DNA of 64,000 bases from Variovorax ginsengisoli. GTDB lineage: Bacteria > Pseudomonadota > Gammaproteobacteria > Burkholderiales > Burkholderiaceae_C. The notes under the pieces were generated by a model. It worked only from the letters and a program-made list of their open reading frames with translations, searched no databases and was not told the DNA's origin. Of the stretch, positions 34,921 through 43,522 are shown in pieces. How positions within the stretch are numbered: position 1 is the first letter of the stretch; each line of letters opens with the position of its first letter. The translations under genes and the position numbers were made by a program. The stretch is taken from the NCBI RefSeq assembly GCF_030486595.1, contig NZ_JAUJZH010000015.1, forward strand, positions 1-64,000, given 5' to 3'.

Positions 34921-35337
34921 TCAGAGCTTGGCCGCGAGCTCGCGGCACTTCTGCAGGTTGCTGTTGAACTTGGCTGCCATGCCGGGCTCGCAGGCCGAAT
35001 TGGTGGTCATGATGCGGCACATGCCGACCACCAGGAAATCCGACACCGCGTCGGTGCACATCGGAAAGCGCGCCAGCGCCGGGTTGTCGCGCGTCTTGAA
35101 GCCCCAGCTGTCGGAGAAGTCGAGCATCCGGCCCATCGCGTCCTCGAAATAGTCGCGGTCGCGCGCAGTGATGGCGGCTTCCATGGCCGGCAGCTCGCCG
35201 CCCAGGAAGCTCATCGCCGCGGCGGGAAAGCGGTCGGCGTCCTGCTGCGCGGGCGCGCCCGAGGCGGCGAAGGCGAGCAGCAGCGGCGCAACGATGCGCC
35301 CGAGGGAAGCGGGAAGTCGGGTACGAGAAAGGTCCAT
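34921..35337 (-). CDS. Small exported protein of unknown function
   Basis: A 138-residue protein not recognised. It has a signal peptide (residues 1-31: MDLSRTRLPASLGRIVAPLL and the rest, cleavage near GAPA/QQ). The mature part is helical with four Cys: MCTDAVSDFLVVGMC, SACEPGMAA and LQKCRELAAKL, which could form two disulfides. It lies 19 bases upstream of the crotonase-like gene in the same direction, so they may be co-transcribed. The mature domain resembles small periplasmic helical proteins, but no family is assigned. Confidence 0.65.
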   Translation of the reverse strand: MDLSRTRLPASLGRIVAPLLLAFAASGAPAQQDADRFPAAAMSFLGGELPAMEAAITARDRDYFEDAMGRMLDFSDSWGFKTRDNPALARFPMCTDAVSDFLVVGMCRIMTTNSACEPGMAAKFNSNLQKCRELAAKL

Positions 35338-35434
35338 GGATTCCGGTCTGGCGAAGGCTTCGGGTGGTCGCCCGGCACGGGGGCGGCCGCTGGAAGCGTA
35401 TTTGAACCCAAACCCGGCCCTCCGGACCGCCCGC

Positions 35435-38400
35435 CTACCAGCGCAGCCGCATGCCGATCGAGCCCTGCAGCGTCGACTGCACCTTGGCGGCGCCGCCGGC
35501 GCTGTAGATCTGCCCGACTTCGCCGTAGAGCGTGGTGGTGGACGTCAGCGCCAGCGTCATGCCGGCGGCCACTTCGGTCGAGGTATAGCCGACCGGGCTG
35601 GCGATCGGGGTGCTCGCCGCCGGCCCGATGAAGGTCGCGACGTCGGTCCCCGAACCGGCACGGTAGACGTTGAGGCGGCCATAGGGCTGGAGCCGGCCGG
35701 CCGCGGTCATGACGTCGCCCTTGACGCGCACGCCCAGGCGGCCGATCCAGCCGCCGCCGGCATCCTGCGCCACCAGCGCGCCGCCGATCAGCACATTGTC
35801 GAAGCGCATGCTCTGGTGGATCAGCTGGGCCTGCGGCTCGATCGTCCAGCCCTCGCCCAAGGCGAAGGCCTTGCCGGTCTCGATCGAGGCCGTGAGGCTG
35901 CTCGCCTTGCCGTCGATGTTCAGGTTGCCGTAGGGCTGCACGGTGTAGCTGTGGCGCCCGCCCTGCAGCACCGCGTCGGCGTAGAGGCCGTCGCCGTCCA
36001 TCCAGGTCGCATAGCCGCCGAGAAAGCGCGACTTCAGATCGTTGCTCCCGACCGAGGCGATCAGCCCGCGCGCATTGCCGATCACATTGGCATTGCCGTC
36101 GAGCGTGCCGACGTAGATGCCGGCACGCCAGGCGCCGCTGGCCAGCAGATCGGTGCCGGCCTGGATGCCGCTCACGTGGCCCTGGCTCTGGGCCGATGCG
36201 GGGCTTTCCTGCCGGATGTCGAGGTCGCTGTAGACCGCGCGCGCCCAGGCCTGTCGGCCGCCGGACGGGTCGCCGGCCGCCGCACCGGCCGCCGGCGCCA
36301 GTTCATCGCCCACGCGCCGATGCAGGTTGCCCAGCATCGCCAGGTCGGACTGGCGCAGCTGGGCCGGCAGCGCGGCGAACAACGGCACCTCGGCGCGGTA
36401 GGTCGGCACGCTGATGGCCGGCGACCCGGTCTTGCCCGTGTTGGTGTTCTCGAGCACCGGCGGGATCGTCGGCGGCGTCGGCGACACCGTCGTCGTCGAG
36501 CGCAAATACCAGTTCTCCCCCGCCCCCGAGACGTCGGCCGCATAGAGGCGGTATTCGAAGGCACCCGCGTCGACATGGCCATTGGCCAGGGCGAAGGCGT
36601 CGCGCGTGGTCTGCGCCGTGGTGGTGGCGCCACCGACGGCGCTCACCACCTCGATGCCGTTGCCGGCGGTCAGGCCGCCGAGGCCGCCGAGGTTGGTGAT
36701 GCGCACCGTGGTCTTGCCGCTGGCGCTGGCGCCGGCGCCATCGAGCACCAGGCGGTCGCTGAGGCTGCCGCTGCCGCCCAGCACGGTGCCGAGGCTCAGC
36801 ACGCCGCCGCTGCCGATGTAGGCGCCGTTCACCGTCAGGCTGCTGCCCGCGGCGGCGCCGAGCAGGCTGACCGTGCCGGCGTTGCGAAGCGACGCGACGC
36901 GCTGGTCGAAGCCGCCGGTGTCGAGCGTCGCGCCCGCCGCCAACGTGTGAGCCGACGCGGCGCTCAAGGCACCGGCCGCACCGGCCTTCAGCGTACCCGC
37001 GGCGACCGTGGTCGCGCCGCTGTAGTTGTTGGCGCCCGACAGCACCGAGGCGCCGCCGCCCATCTGCAGCAAGTCGCCGCTGCCGCTGATCGCGCCCGCC
37101 AGCGGCAGCGTGTTCGAGCGGTTCAGGACCAGCATCGAGTCGTTCCGGATGTTGCCCGCCACGCTGCCGGTGGTGCCGCCGTCGCCGAGGTGCAGCGCGC
37201 CGGCAACGATGGTCGTGCCGCCGGTGTAGCTGTTGTCGGCGGTGAAGGTCGTGCTGCCGGTGCCGAGCTGCGTCACGCGGCCGCTGCCGCTGATCGGGCC
37301 GGCCAGGGTCAGGGCATTCGAACGGTTGATGACCAGGGCCGCGTCGTTGACGATCGCGCCGACCACGCCGCCGGTGAAGCCGCCGTTGCCGAGCTGCAGC
37401 GTGCCGGCCGCGATGGTGGTGCCGCCCAGGTAGCTGTTGTCGGCCGTGAAGGTGGTGACGCCGCCGCCGAGCTGGGTCACGCTGCCGCTGCCGCTGATCG
37501 GCGCGCCGAAGGTGACGGCGTCCGACCGGTGGATCACCAGGGCGCCGTTGTCGACGATCGGCCCGTCGACCTTGCCGCCTGGGCCGCCCGTGCCCAGCTT
37601 CAAGGTGCCGGCGCTGATCGTGGTGGTCCCGGTGATGGCCTGGTCGCGGGTCAAGGTCAGCGTGCCGGCGCCGGTCTTCTCGATGCCGCCCGATCCGCTC
37701 AGCAGGCCGGTATAGCTGGCATTGGTCGGCTGCGCGAAGCGCACCAGGCCGTTGTCGGTGATCGCCAGGGGCGCGAGGGCGGCGGGGGTCTCGAGCGTGC
37801 CCGCGCCGTCGACCGTCATGCTGCCGGTGTAGTGGCTGGCGTCAGAATCGGAACCAAGCACCAGAGTGCCGCCCGCCACGCGCGTACTGGTGACGCCCGA
37901 ACCCGGCAGCACGTTCTGGTAGGTCCAGGTGCCGCTGTCTTCCTTGACCAGGGTCTGGAAGTTGGAGAACGCCTTGTCGAAGGTGCCGACCCCGGTGCCG
38001 CCGAGGGCCAGCGTGTTGCTGCCCCCGCCGCCGTCGATGCTGCCGGTGATTGTCGAGCCGTCGTGGATGGTCAGCCGGTCGTCGCCGTCGGCGAAGGTCA
38101 GCGAGCCCAGCACCTGGCCCTTGTTGGTGAAATCTATCGCCATCGTGCCGGACACGCCCATGATGTTGTCCGAGCCGCCGGCGAAAGCGATGATGCCGGT
38201 GGCGCCATTGACGACGGTGTTCTGGCCCGTGTTCGCCTGGAACCAGATGGCGGCGCCGCCCGCGCTCGAGCGGATCTCGCCGTTGTTGGTGATCAGGTTG
38301 CCGCTGCCGAACAGATTGATCGCCTCGGCCGTGGTCGATGAGCCGCTCGACAGCACCCTGGCGCCCTGGGCGATGGTGAGCGTGTTGTTCGAGCCCAGCT

Positions 38401-38815
38401 CGATCGTATTGGCCCCCGTGAAAGCGCCAAAGAAGCCGTCGGTACCGCTCAGCGCCACGTTTTCGACCGTGGCCTTGTCATGGATCACGATGCTGGAGCT
38501 GTCGCCGATGCTGATGGCGGCATGGTTGCCGGTGCTGACCTGGGCGTTGGCGTTCACGATCACCGAGATGTTCGGCGGCATGCCGGGCCCCGTGCCCACT
38601 GTCGCGGCCTGCGTGCTGCCGGTGTCGCAGGTGATCACGTTGCCGCTGGTCGTGCAGGCGGCCGCCGCGGCCCCGCCGAAGCTCAGCAGCGCGGCGGCGA
38701 TCCCGCCCACCGCAACGCTGCGCGTCGTCGTCTTGCCGGCACGCGGTGCCAGTTCGGAGGCCACGGCCCAGACCTGAAGGGAGGAATTCCAGACGACACT
38801 GAAAACGCGGTTCAT
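35435..38815 (-). CDS. Type Va autotransporter with PATR repeats
   Basis: An 1126-residue surface protein. Residues 1-23 are an extended signal peptide region (MNRVFSVVWNSSLQVWAVAS), followed by a basic and hydrophobic signal ending near AAAAA/CTTSG (about 53). The passenger (about 54-800) is beta-helical and rich in Gly, Asn, Thr; it holds about four autotransporter-associated 68-residue repeats (GTTTIAAGTLQLGNGG-like). A Pro/Thr linker (SPTPPTIPPV) leads to the C-terminal 12-strand translocator (about 850-1126), which ends in the aromatic Trp typical of outer-membrane barrels. No protease or lipase motif is seen in the passenger; adhesion or aggregation is the likely role. Single gene. Confidence 0.9.
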   Translation of the reverse strand: MNRVFSVVWNSSLQVWAVASELAPRAGKTTTRSVAVGGIAAALLSFGGAAAAACTTSGNVITCDTGSTQAATVGTGPGMPPNISVIVNANAQVSTGNHAAISIGDSSSIVIHDKATVENVALSGTDGFFGAFTGANTIELGSNNTLTIAQGARVLSSGSSTTAEAINLFGSGNLITNNGEIRSSAGGAAIWFQANTGQNTVVNGATGIIAFAGGSDNIMGVSGTMAIDFTNKGQVLGSLTFADGDDRLTIHDGSTITGSIDGGGGSNTLALGGTGVGTFDKAFSNFQTLVKEDSGTWTYQNVLPGSGVTSTRVAGGTLVLGSDSDASHYTGSMTVDGAGTLETPAALAPLAITDNGLVRFAQPTNASYTGLLSGSGGIEKTGAGTLTLTRDQAITGTTTISAGTLKLGTGGPGGKVDGPIVDNGALVIHRSDAVTFGAPISGSGSVTQLGGGVTTFTADNSYLGGTTIAAGTLQLGNGGFTGGVVGAIVNDAALVINRSNALTLAGPISGSGRVTQLGTGSTTFTADNSYTGGTTIVAGALHLGDGGTTGSVAGNIRNDSMLVLNRSNTLPLAGAISGSGDLLQMGGGASVLSGANNYSGATTVAAGTLKAGAAGALSAASAHTLAAGATLDTGGFDQRVASLRNAGTVSLLGAAAGSSLTVNGAYIGSGGVLSLGTVLGGSGSLSDRLVLDGAGASASGKTTVRITNLGGLGGLTAGNGIEVVSAVGGATTTAQTTRDAFALANGHVDAGAFEYRLYAADVSGAGENWYLRSTTTVSPTPPTIPPVLENTNTGKTGSPAISVPTYRAEVPLFAALPAQLRQSDLAMLGNLHRRVGDELAPAAGAAAGDPSGGRQAWARAVYSDLDIRQESPASAQSQGHVSGIQAGTDLLASGAWRAGIYVGTLDGNANVIGNARGLIASVGSNDLKSRFLGGYATWMDGDGLYADAVLQGGRHSYTVQPYGNLNIDGKASSLTASIETGKAFALGEGWTIEPQAQLIHQSMRFDNVLIGGALVAQDAGGGWIGRLGVRVKGDVMTAAGRLQPYGRLNVYRAGSGTDVATFIGPAASTPIASPVGYTSTEVAAGMTLALTSTTTLYGEVGQIYSAGGAAKVQSTLQGSIGMRLRW
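36996..37640. repeat. 204-bp tandem repeats coding for passenger repeats of the autotransporter
   Basis: Equivalent points of the unit fall at 37004, 37208, 37412 and 37616, each exactly 204 bases (68 codons) apart. The second and third copies are the most alike (for example CCGGTGTAGCTGTTGTCGG against CCAGGTAGCTGTTGTCGG). The in-frame unit lets recombination change passenger length without breaking the gene. Confidence 0.8.
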
Positions 38816-39036
38816 GCGGTTGCTCTTCCGAAAATGAGAGACCCGAAGGCCAAAACTAATACTTACGACTGTAGTAGTTAGGTACTCTTTTTCGTCGGAA
38901 CAAGTTCACGGATTGCGCACAAATGGTGCACTTTCGATTAACAACGCTATGGTTCAGATAGCAGTGATCCCAGCATTCACCGTGCCTAACAGCGAACTGG
39001 CACTGAATCGGGGCTGCGCCGGCGCTGGGCCGGCCG

Positions 39037-39056
39037 CTGTCACATCGCCGTGACAG
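39037..39056. promoter_or_regulatory. Inverted repeat CTGTCAC-N6-GTGACAG upstream of a small membrane protein gene
   Basis: CTGTCAC (39037-39043) and GTGACAG (39050-39056) are perfect 7-bp arms, ending 25 bases before the ATG at 39082. The rest of the 266-base gap (38816-39081) includes an AT-rich stretch at 38850-38890 next to the autotransporter start, likely its promoter. The repeat could be an operator or an mRNA hairpin near the start; not decided. Confidence 0.4.
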
Positions 39057-39081
39057 CCCGCCGGCGGCCTACACTTGTACG

Positions 39082-39303
39082 ATGGCTTCCAGACGACCCT
39101 CCCGCAACCCGCGCATGATCGAGCGCGGCGTGCTGTGCATCCTCATTGGCGCCGCGGTGCTGATCGCGCCCCACTTCCTGAGTTCGCCCGGCTGGCGCGA
39201 GACGGTCGGCGGGGCCTCTGTGGTGGGCTGGTTCGCGCTGGTGCTAGGCGTCGCGCTGGTGGTTGTGGCCCTGGTGCAGCGGGCCCGGGGCCAGGACCGC
39301 TGA
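39082..39303 (+). CDS. Small two-helix inner-membrane protein
   Basis: A 73-residue protein with a basic N-terminus (ASRRPSRNPRMIERG) and two membrane segments (VLCILIGAAVLIAPHFL and VVGWFALVLGVALVVVALV) joined by a short loop SSPGWRETVGGAS. No function known. Good hydrophobic pattern, high-GC codon use and a plausible start support it as real. It converges with the DUF808 gene. Confidence 0.65.
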   Translation: MASRRPSRNPRMIERGVLCILIGAAVLIAPHFLSSPGWRETVGGASVVGWFALVLGVALVVVALVQRARGQDR

Positions 39304-39327
39304 AAGAAAGCTCGCGGGCGGCCTGGC

Positions 39328-40233
39328 TCAGCGGGTCCGGCGCACCCTCTTCACCCCTTCGACCCCGGCCAGCACGATGCTGCCGGCGACGATTCCGACC
39401 GCGGCATTGGCGCCCATCGAGGCCAGGCCGCCCAGCAAGCCGCCGAACTGCACCGCCCAGGCCTCGAGCGCATGGCCCAGCGCCGGCACGCCGTGCACCA
39501 GGATGCCTCCGCCGACCAGGAACATCGCCGCGGTGCCGGCGATCGATAGCCCTTTCATGAGCCAGGGGGCCGCAGCCAGGATGGCGCGGCCGATGGCGCG
39601 CGAGCCCGCGCCCTGGCGCTGGCTCAGGTACAGGCCGGCATCGTCGAGCTTGACGATGCCGGCGACCAGCCCGTAGACCCCGACGGTCATGATCAGCGCG
39701 ATGCCGACCAGCACCGTGAGCTGGGTCAGGAAGGGCTGACCCTGCACCGTCCCCAGCGTGATCGCGATGATCTCGGCCGAAAGAATGAAATCGGTGCGCA
39801 CCGCGCCCTTGACCTTCTGCTTCTCGACCGCGGCGATGTCGACGCTCTCGTCGGCCACGGCCCGCTCGTGCCGTGCCGTGTCCTGCGCGTGCTCATCCTT
39901 GTGCAGGAACTTGTGGGCGAGCTTCTCGCAACCCTCGAAGCACAGGAAGGCGCCGCCGACCATCAGCAACGGCGTCACCAGCCATGGCAGCCAGCTGCCG
40001 ATGGCCAGGGCCGCCGGCACCAGGATCGCCTTGTTGACGAAGGATCCCTTGCAGACCGCCCAGACCACGGGCAGTTCCCGGTTGGCCTTGACGCCCGATA
40101 CCTGCTGCGCATTGAGCGCCAGGTCGTCGCCGAGCACGCCGGCGGTCTTCTTGGCAGCGACTTTGGTCAGGACCGAGACATCGTCGAGCACCGTCGCGAT
40201 GTCGTCGAGCAGCAGCAGCAGGCTGGAGGCCAT
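39328..40233 (-). CDS. DUF808-family (YedI-like) inner-membrane protein
   Basis: A 301-residue membrane protein starting MASSLLLLLDDIATVLDDVS, the signature N-terminus of DUF808. The block VAAKKTAGVLGDDLALNAQQ and the later HKDEHAQDTARHERAVADES loop are also characteristic. About six membrane helices follow (from residue 72). Function is unknown in all members. The stop of the GNAT gene upstream lies 11 bases from its start, so the two are probably one transcript. Confidence 0.88.
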   Translation of the reverse strand: MASSLLLLLDDIATVLDDVSVLTKVAAKKTAGVLGDDLALNAQQVSGVKANRELPVVWAVCKGSFVNKAILVPAALAIGSWLPWLVTPLLMVGGAFLCFEGCEKLAHKFLHKDEHAQDTARHERAVADESVDIAAVEKQKVKGAVRTDFILSAEIIAITLGTVQGQPFLTQLTVLVGIALIMTVGVYGLVAGIVKLDDAGLYLSQRQGAGSRAIGRAILAAAPWLMKGLSIAGTAAMFLVGGGILVHGVPALGHALEAWAVQFGGLLGGLASMGANAAVGIVAGSIVLAGVEGVKRVRRTR

Positions 40234-40243
40234 CGCGCGGGCG

Positions 40244-40759
40244 CTAGACGTTGCGCTTGAGGCGGATCTCCTCGATCTTCACGCTCCCGATGGCCGTGGT
40301 CTTGGCGGTCTTCATCTCGCGCTTGAAGCCGGCCAGTTCGTGGAAACGCATCGCGCGATCGTTGCGCAGCGGCACCCAGACCGTGACCACGGTGCAGCCC
40401 TCTTCCTCGAGGCCGTCGCGCGCGGCGTCCCAGAGGGCGACGCCGACGCCCTTGTCCCAGTGCTCGGGCAGGACGTAGATGGCCCAGATCTCGCCGGTGG
40501 TCGAAGGCGTCTTGGCATCGCGCGAGCGGTCGAAGCCGACGAAGCCGACCACTTCGCCATCGAGCACCGCGACCTGCACCTGCGGCTCGCTGAATTCGAT
40601 GGCCTCGCGCCACTTGGCTTCGCGGGTGGCAGGCGCCAGCGCGCGCAATTCGTCCTCGGGCAGGATGCCTTCATAGGCGGCCCGGGCGGCGGCGGCGTGG
40701 ACTTCGGCGATGGCTTTGGCATCGCGCAGGGTGGCGGGGCGAACTTCGTAGTCGGACAT
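40244..40759 (-). CDS. GNAT-family N-acetyltransferase
   Basis: A 171-residue acetyltransferase. The acetyl-CoA loop is EHWDKGVGVALWDAARDGLE (Q/R-x-x-G-x-G/A form, residues about 105-125), preceded by GEIWAIYVLPEHW and followed by VTVWVPLRNDRAMRFHELAGF, which matches motif B. The substrate cannot be told from sequence; similar proteins are tagged RimI-like. First gene of a leftward pair with DUF808. Confidence 0.88.
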   Translation of the reverse strand: MSDYEVRPATLRDAKAIAEVHAAAARAAYEGILPEDELRALAPATREAKWREAIEFSEPQVQVAVLDGEVVGFVGFDRSRDAKTPSTTGEIWAIYVLPEHWDKGVGVALWDAARDGLEEEGCTVVTVWVPLRNDRAMRFHELAGFKREMKTAKTTAIGSVKIEEIRLKRNV

Positions 40760-40849
40760 GAATGCGGGAAACGGAACGGTGAAGCAGCCTATTGTCGCCG
40801 CCCCGCTAAACTGACCGACGCAATTCGCATCTATTCCGGAGAGAAAACC

Positions 40850-40996
40850 ATGGCAAAGAGTCAGCAGCGCAGCACCAAGGAAGCCAAGAAACCGAAGAAG
40901 GACACTTCGCCGCCGAAGCCGCCGGGCGCCGCCATCGAGCCGGTGCGCACCATCACCACGGCCGTGATTCCGCGCGGCAAGCTCAAGAACAAGTGA
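40850..40996 (+). CDS. Small Lys/Pro-rich protein
   Basis: A 48-residue, highly basic protein (MAKSQQRSTKEAKKPKKDTS onwards), low-complexity and probably unfolded. ATG at 40850 has CCGGAGAG upstream, a strong site. The stop overlaps the GTG start of the VF530 gene (GTGA), so translation is coupled. The N-terminal SxxRxxKExKKPK pattern is often seen in short Burkholderiales proteins next to VF530. A nucleic-acid-related role is only a guess. Confidence 0.65.
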   Translation: MAKSQQRSTKEAKKPKKDTSPPKPPGAAIEPVRTITTAVIPRGKLKNK

Positions 40997-41277
40997 GCCA
41001 GGCGCCCGCTCCGGGCGCGGCCGCGTCGAAGCAGCCGCGCAATCCCCTGCACGGCCTCACGCTGGAAGCCATCGTGACCGCGCTGGCGGCGCACTACGGC
41101 TGGGCCGGCCTGGGCGAGCGCATTCCGCTGCGCTGCTTCACCAGCGACCCGAGCGTGGCCTCGAGCCTGAAGTTCCTGCGCAAGACGCCTTGGGCGCGCG
41201 AGAAGGTCGAGAGCCTGTACCTCTTCATGCTGCGCGACCAGCGCCGCCAGCAGTCGGCGGCGCAGCGGCCCGAATGA
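40993..41277 (+). CDS. VF530-family DNA-binding protein
   Basis: A 94-residue protein of the VF530 (DUF2132) family: PRNPLHGLTLEAIVTALAAH, YGWAGLGERIPLRCFTSDPS and SSLKFLRKTPWAREKVESLY are the full conserved core, a small helical domain described from Vibrio as DNA-binding. GTG at 40993 overlaps the previous stop; its own stop overlaps the ferredoxin ATG (ATGA). Middle gene of a tight three-gene unit. Confidence 0.87.
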   Translation: MSQAPAPGAAASKQPRNPLHGLTLEAIVTALAAHYGWAGLGERIPLRCFTSDPSVASSLKFLRKTPWAREKVESLYLFMLRDQRRQQSAAQRPE

Positions 41278-41555
41278 AGGCCGAGATCCAGCCTGGCGGC
41301 TTCAGCTTCGACTGCGACGCCGGCCAGACGCTGCTGCAGGCCGCCGATGCCGCCGGCATCGAATTGCCGAGTTCGTGCCGCAACGGCACCTGCCGCACCT
41401 GCCTGTGCCGGCTCGTGAGCGGCGAGATCCGCTATCGCATCGAGTGGCCCGGCGTCAGCGTCGACGAGAAGGCCGAGGGCTGGATCCTGCCGTGCGTGGC
41501 TGAGCCGGTGGGGAATGTCGTGCTCGACGTGCCGTACGCGTTCTCCGTCTTCTAA
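41274..41555 (+). CDS. 2Fe-2S ferredoxin, plant/chloroplast type
   Basis: A 93-residue electron carrier. Cluster ligands are Cys35, Cys40, Cys43 and Cys74: C-x4-C-x2-C in ELPSSCRNGTCRTCLC and the distant ILPCVAEP. An extra Cys45 follows. The fold blocks (GGFSFDCDAGQTLLQAADAA) match plant-type ferredoxins, and VLDVPYAF closes the sheet. It overlaps the VF530 stop by ATGA; the frame starting at 41190 is longer but lies within VF530. The redox partner is unknown. Confidence 0.89.
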   Translation: MKAEIQPGGFSFDCDAGQTLLQAADAAGIELPSSCRNGTCRTCLCRLVSGEIRYRIEWPGVSVDEKAEGWILPCVAEPVGNVVLDVPYAFSVF

Positions 41556-41558
41556 GCT

Positions 41559-42812
41559 TCACGCCGCCCCCGACTGACGGACGATCCGGTCGCGCTGCGC
41601 CAGCGACGGAAAGAGCCTGAACCAGGCCAGCGCCACCAGCACGGTGCCGACGCCGCCCGCCACCACCGAGCCCACGGGCCCCAGCAAGGCCGCGGTGGCG
41701 CCCGATTCGAACTCGCCGAGCTGGTTGCTGGCGCCGATGAAGATCGAGTTGACCGCGCTGACGCGGCCACGCATGGCATCGGGCGTCTCGAGCTGCACCA
41801 GGGTCTGCCGGATCACGACATTGACCATGTCGGCGCCGCCGGAGACCGCCAGCGCGACCAGCGACACGGTGAAGCTGCGCGAGAGGCCGAACACCACCAT
41901 GCAGACGCCGAACAGCCCCACCGCCAGCAGCAGCGTGCGGCCCACGTGCCGCTCGACCGGCCGCCGCGTCAGCAGGATCGACATGGCCAGCGCACCCACC
42001 GCCGGCGCACCGCGCAGCAGCCCGAGGCCCCACGGCCCGGTGTGAAGGATGTCCTTGGCATAGATCGGCAGCAGCGCGACCGCGCCGCCGAGCAGCACCG
42101 CGAACAGGTCGAGCGAGACCGCGCCCAGCACCGGCTTGCGCTTCCAGATGAAGTCGACGCCGGCCAGCACGGTGCGCAGGGTGACGGGCTCGCGCGCCGG
42201 TGGCAGGTGGGCATAGCGCAGCCGCAGCACCAGCGCGGCCGCCACCACGAAGAAGGCCACAGCGACCCCGTAGACGACGCCCATGCCGGCCACGAACAGC
42301 AGCCCGCCCAGCGCCGGCCCGCCGATGATGGCGCCCTGCATGCCGGCCGAGCTGAAGGCCATCGCGCGCGGCAGCATCATGGGTGACACCAGCAGCGGCG
42401 TCAGCGCCTGCTGCGCCGGCATCTGGAAGGCACGGACGGCGCCGAGCACGAGCGACAGGGCGAGCAGCAGGCCGCGCGTGTCGTGCCGGGCCTGCACCGC
42501 GAGCAGCAGCACCAGCGCCACCGCGCCCTGGACCCCGAAGCAGGCGGCCACGATGCGGCCGCGATGGTGCCGGTCGACCACATGGCCGGCGAGCAGCGCC
42601 AGCAGCAGGGCCGGCACGAACTGGTAGAGACCGACCAACCCCAGATCCCAGGCACTGCCGGTGAGGTCGTACATGTGCCAGCCGATCGCCACCAGCAGCA
42701 TCTGGCTGGCGGCCGTGCCGAACAGCCGCGCCGACCACAGCCGCATGAAGGGCCGCTCGCTCGTCAGGTCGGAAAAGCTCGGTCGGAGGACGGGTTCGGA
42801 GGCGGCGGACAT
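41559..42812 (-). CDS. MFS exporter of the MFS_3 (EntS-like) type
   Basis: A 417-residue twelve-helix transporter: FMRLWSARLFGTAASQMLLV opens the first half, DRHHRGRIV marks the first conserved loop, and RAFQMPAQQALTPLLV is typical of the EntS/MFS_3 branch, which exports siderophores or drugs. The centre loop has RKPVLGAVSLDLFAVLLGG, and the end LFPSLAQRDRIV is basic. No siderophore genes are nearby, so the substrate is open. Divergent from the RluA-like gene across a repeated near-palindrome. Confidence 0.86.
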   Translation of the reverse strand: MSAASEPVLRPSFSDLTSERPFMRLWSARLFGTAASQMLLVAIGWHMYDLTGSAWDLGLVGLYQFVPALLLALLAGHVVDRHHRGRIVAACFGVQGAVALVLLLAVQARHDTRGLLLALSLVLGAVRAFQMPAQQALTPLLVSPMMLPRAMAFSSAGMQGAIIGGPALGGLLFVAGMGVVYGVAVAFFVVAAALVLRLRYAHLPPAREPVTLRTVLAGVDFIWKRKPVLGAVSLDLFAVLLGGAVALLPIYAKDILHTGPWGLGLLRGAPAVGALAMSILLTRRPVERHVGRTLLLAVGLFGVCMVVFGLSRSFTVSLVALAVSGGADMVNVVIRQTLVQLETPDAMRGRVSAVNSIFIGASNQLGEFESGATAALLGPVGSVVAGGVGTVLVALAWFRLFPSLAQRDRIVRQSGAA

Positions 42813-42827
42813 CGGGGTCGAGGATAT

Positions 42828-42875
42828 CCGAGCCTAGACTCGGCCTCCTCGTCGCCGAGCCTAGACTCGGCCTCC
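42828..42875. repeat. Two 21-bp copies of a near-palindrome at 27-bp spacing in a divergent promoter
   Basis: CCGAGCCTAGACTCGG, with CCGAG/CTCGG arms around a CTAG core, is present at 42828-42843 and 42855-42870, each followed by CCTCC. The copies are identical over 21 bases. They fill almost the whole 65-base gap between the MFS start (42812) and the synthase start (42878), and the second CCTCC abuts the start codon. It could be a double operator or a small tandem duplication. Confidence 0.7.
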
Positions 42876-42877
42876 CG

Positions 42878-43516
42878 ATGACCGAACTGCAGCCGATCCA
42901 CGAAGACCCGCACCTGCTGGTGCTCGACAAGCCCGCCGGACTGCTGTGCGTGCCCGGCCGCGGCGAGGACAAGCAGGACTGCCTCAGTGCCCGGGCCCAG
43001 CGCCAATGGCCCGACGCGCGGGTGGTTCACCGGCTCGACATGGCGACCAGCGGCCTGGTGCTGATGGCGCGCAGTGCGCAGATGCAGCGCCTGCTCGGCG
43101 ATGCGTTCGCGGCCCGGCAGGTGCGCAAGGGCTATGAAGCGATCGTCGACGGCCTGCTGCCGGCGTCGCCGGAATGGTCGCTGATCGACGCGCCGCTGGC
43201 GGCCGATTGGCCGCGCCGGCCGCTGCAGAAGATCGATCCGTCGGGCAAGCCGAGCCAGACGCGCTGGCGCGTGAAGCGGCTGCTTCCCGAACGCCGGGCC
43301 AGCCACCTGTGGCTGGAGCCCCTGACCGGGCGCAGTCACCAGTTGCGTGTGCACCTGCTGTCGATCGGGCACCCGATCCTGGGCGACGCGCTCTACGGCA
43401 GCGAGGAGATCCGGCAGCGCGCGCCCCGCCTGCTGCTGCACGCGGCCACGCTCGCGCTGCACCACCCGGCCGACGGCCGGGCGCTCCGATTCGAAAGTCC
43501 GTTGCCGTTCGCCTGA
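42878..43516 (+). CDS. RluA-family pseudouridine synthase
   Basis: A 212-residue rRNA/tRNA-modifying enzyme. The RluA catalytic motif is VVHRLDMATSGLVLMA with Asp54 as nucleophile. Others are LLVLDKPAGLLCVPGRG near the start and GRSHQLRVHLLSIGHPILGD near residue 155. There is no S4 domain, as in RluA-type short members. It would convert uridine to pseudouridine in rRNA or tRNA; site not known. ATG is at 42878 with only the repeat-borne CCTCC upstream, so no clear ribosome site. Confidence 0.9.
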   Translation: MTELQPIHEDPHLLVLDKPAGLLCVPGRGEDKQDCLSARAQRQWPDARVVHRLDMATSGLVLMARSAQMQRLLGDAFAARQVRKGYEAIVDGLLPASPEWSLIDAPLAADWPRRPLQKIDPSGKPSQTRWRVKRLLPERRASHLWLEPLTGRSHQLRVHLLSIGHPILGDALYGSEEIRQRAPRLLLHAATLALHHPADGRALRFESPLPFA

Positions 43517-43522
43517 GGGCCT

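Noticed and set aside
36990..37640. Possible CRISPR-like regular repeats
   Set aside because: Units are 204 bases, in frame and protein-coding with no spacer structure; no cas genes.
35168..38341. 1057-residue plus-strand frame opposite the autotransporter
   Set aside because: Shadow produced by the GC-rich repeats of the passenger; no start context or domain.
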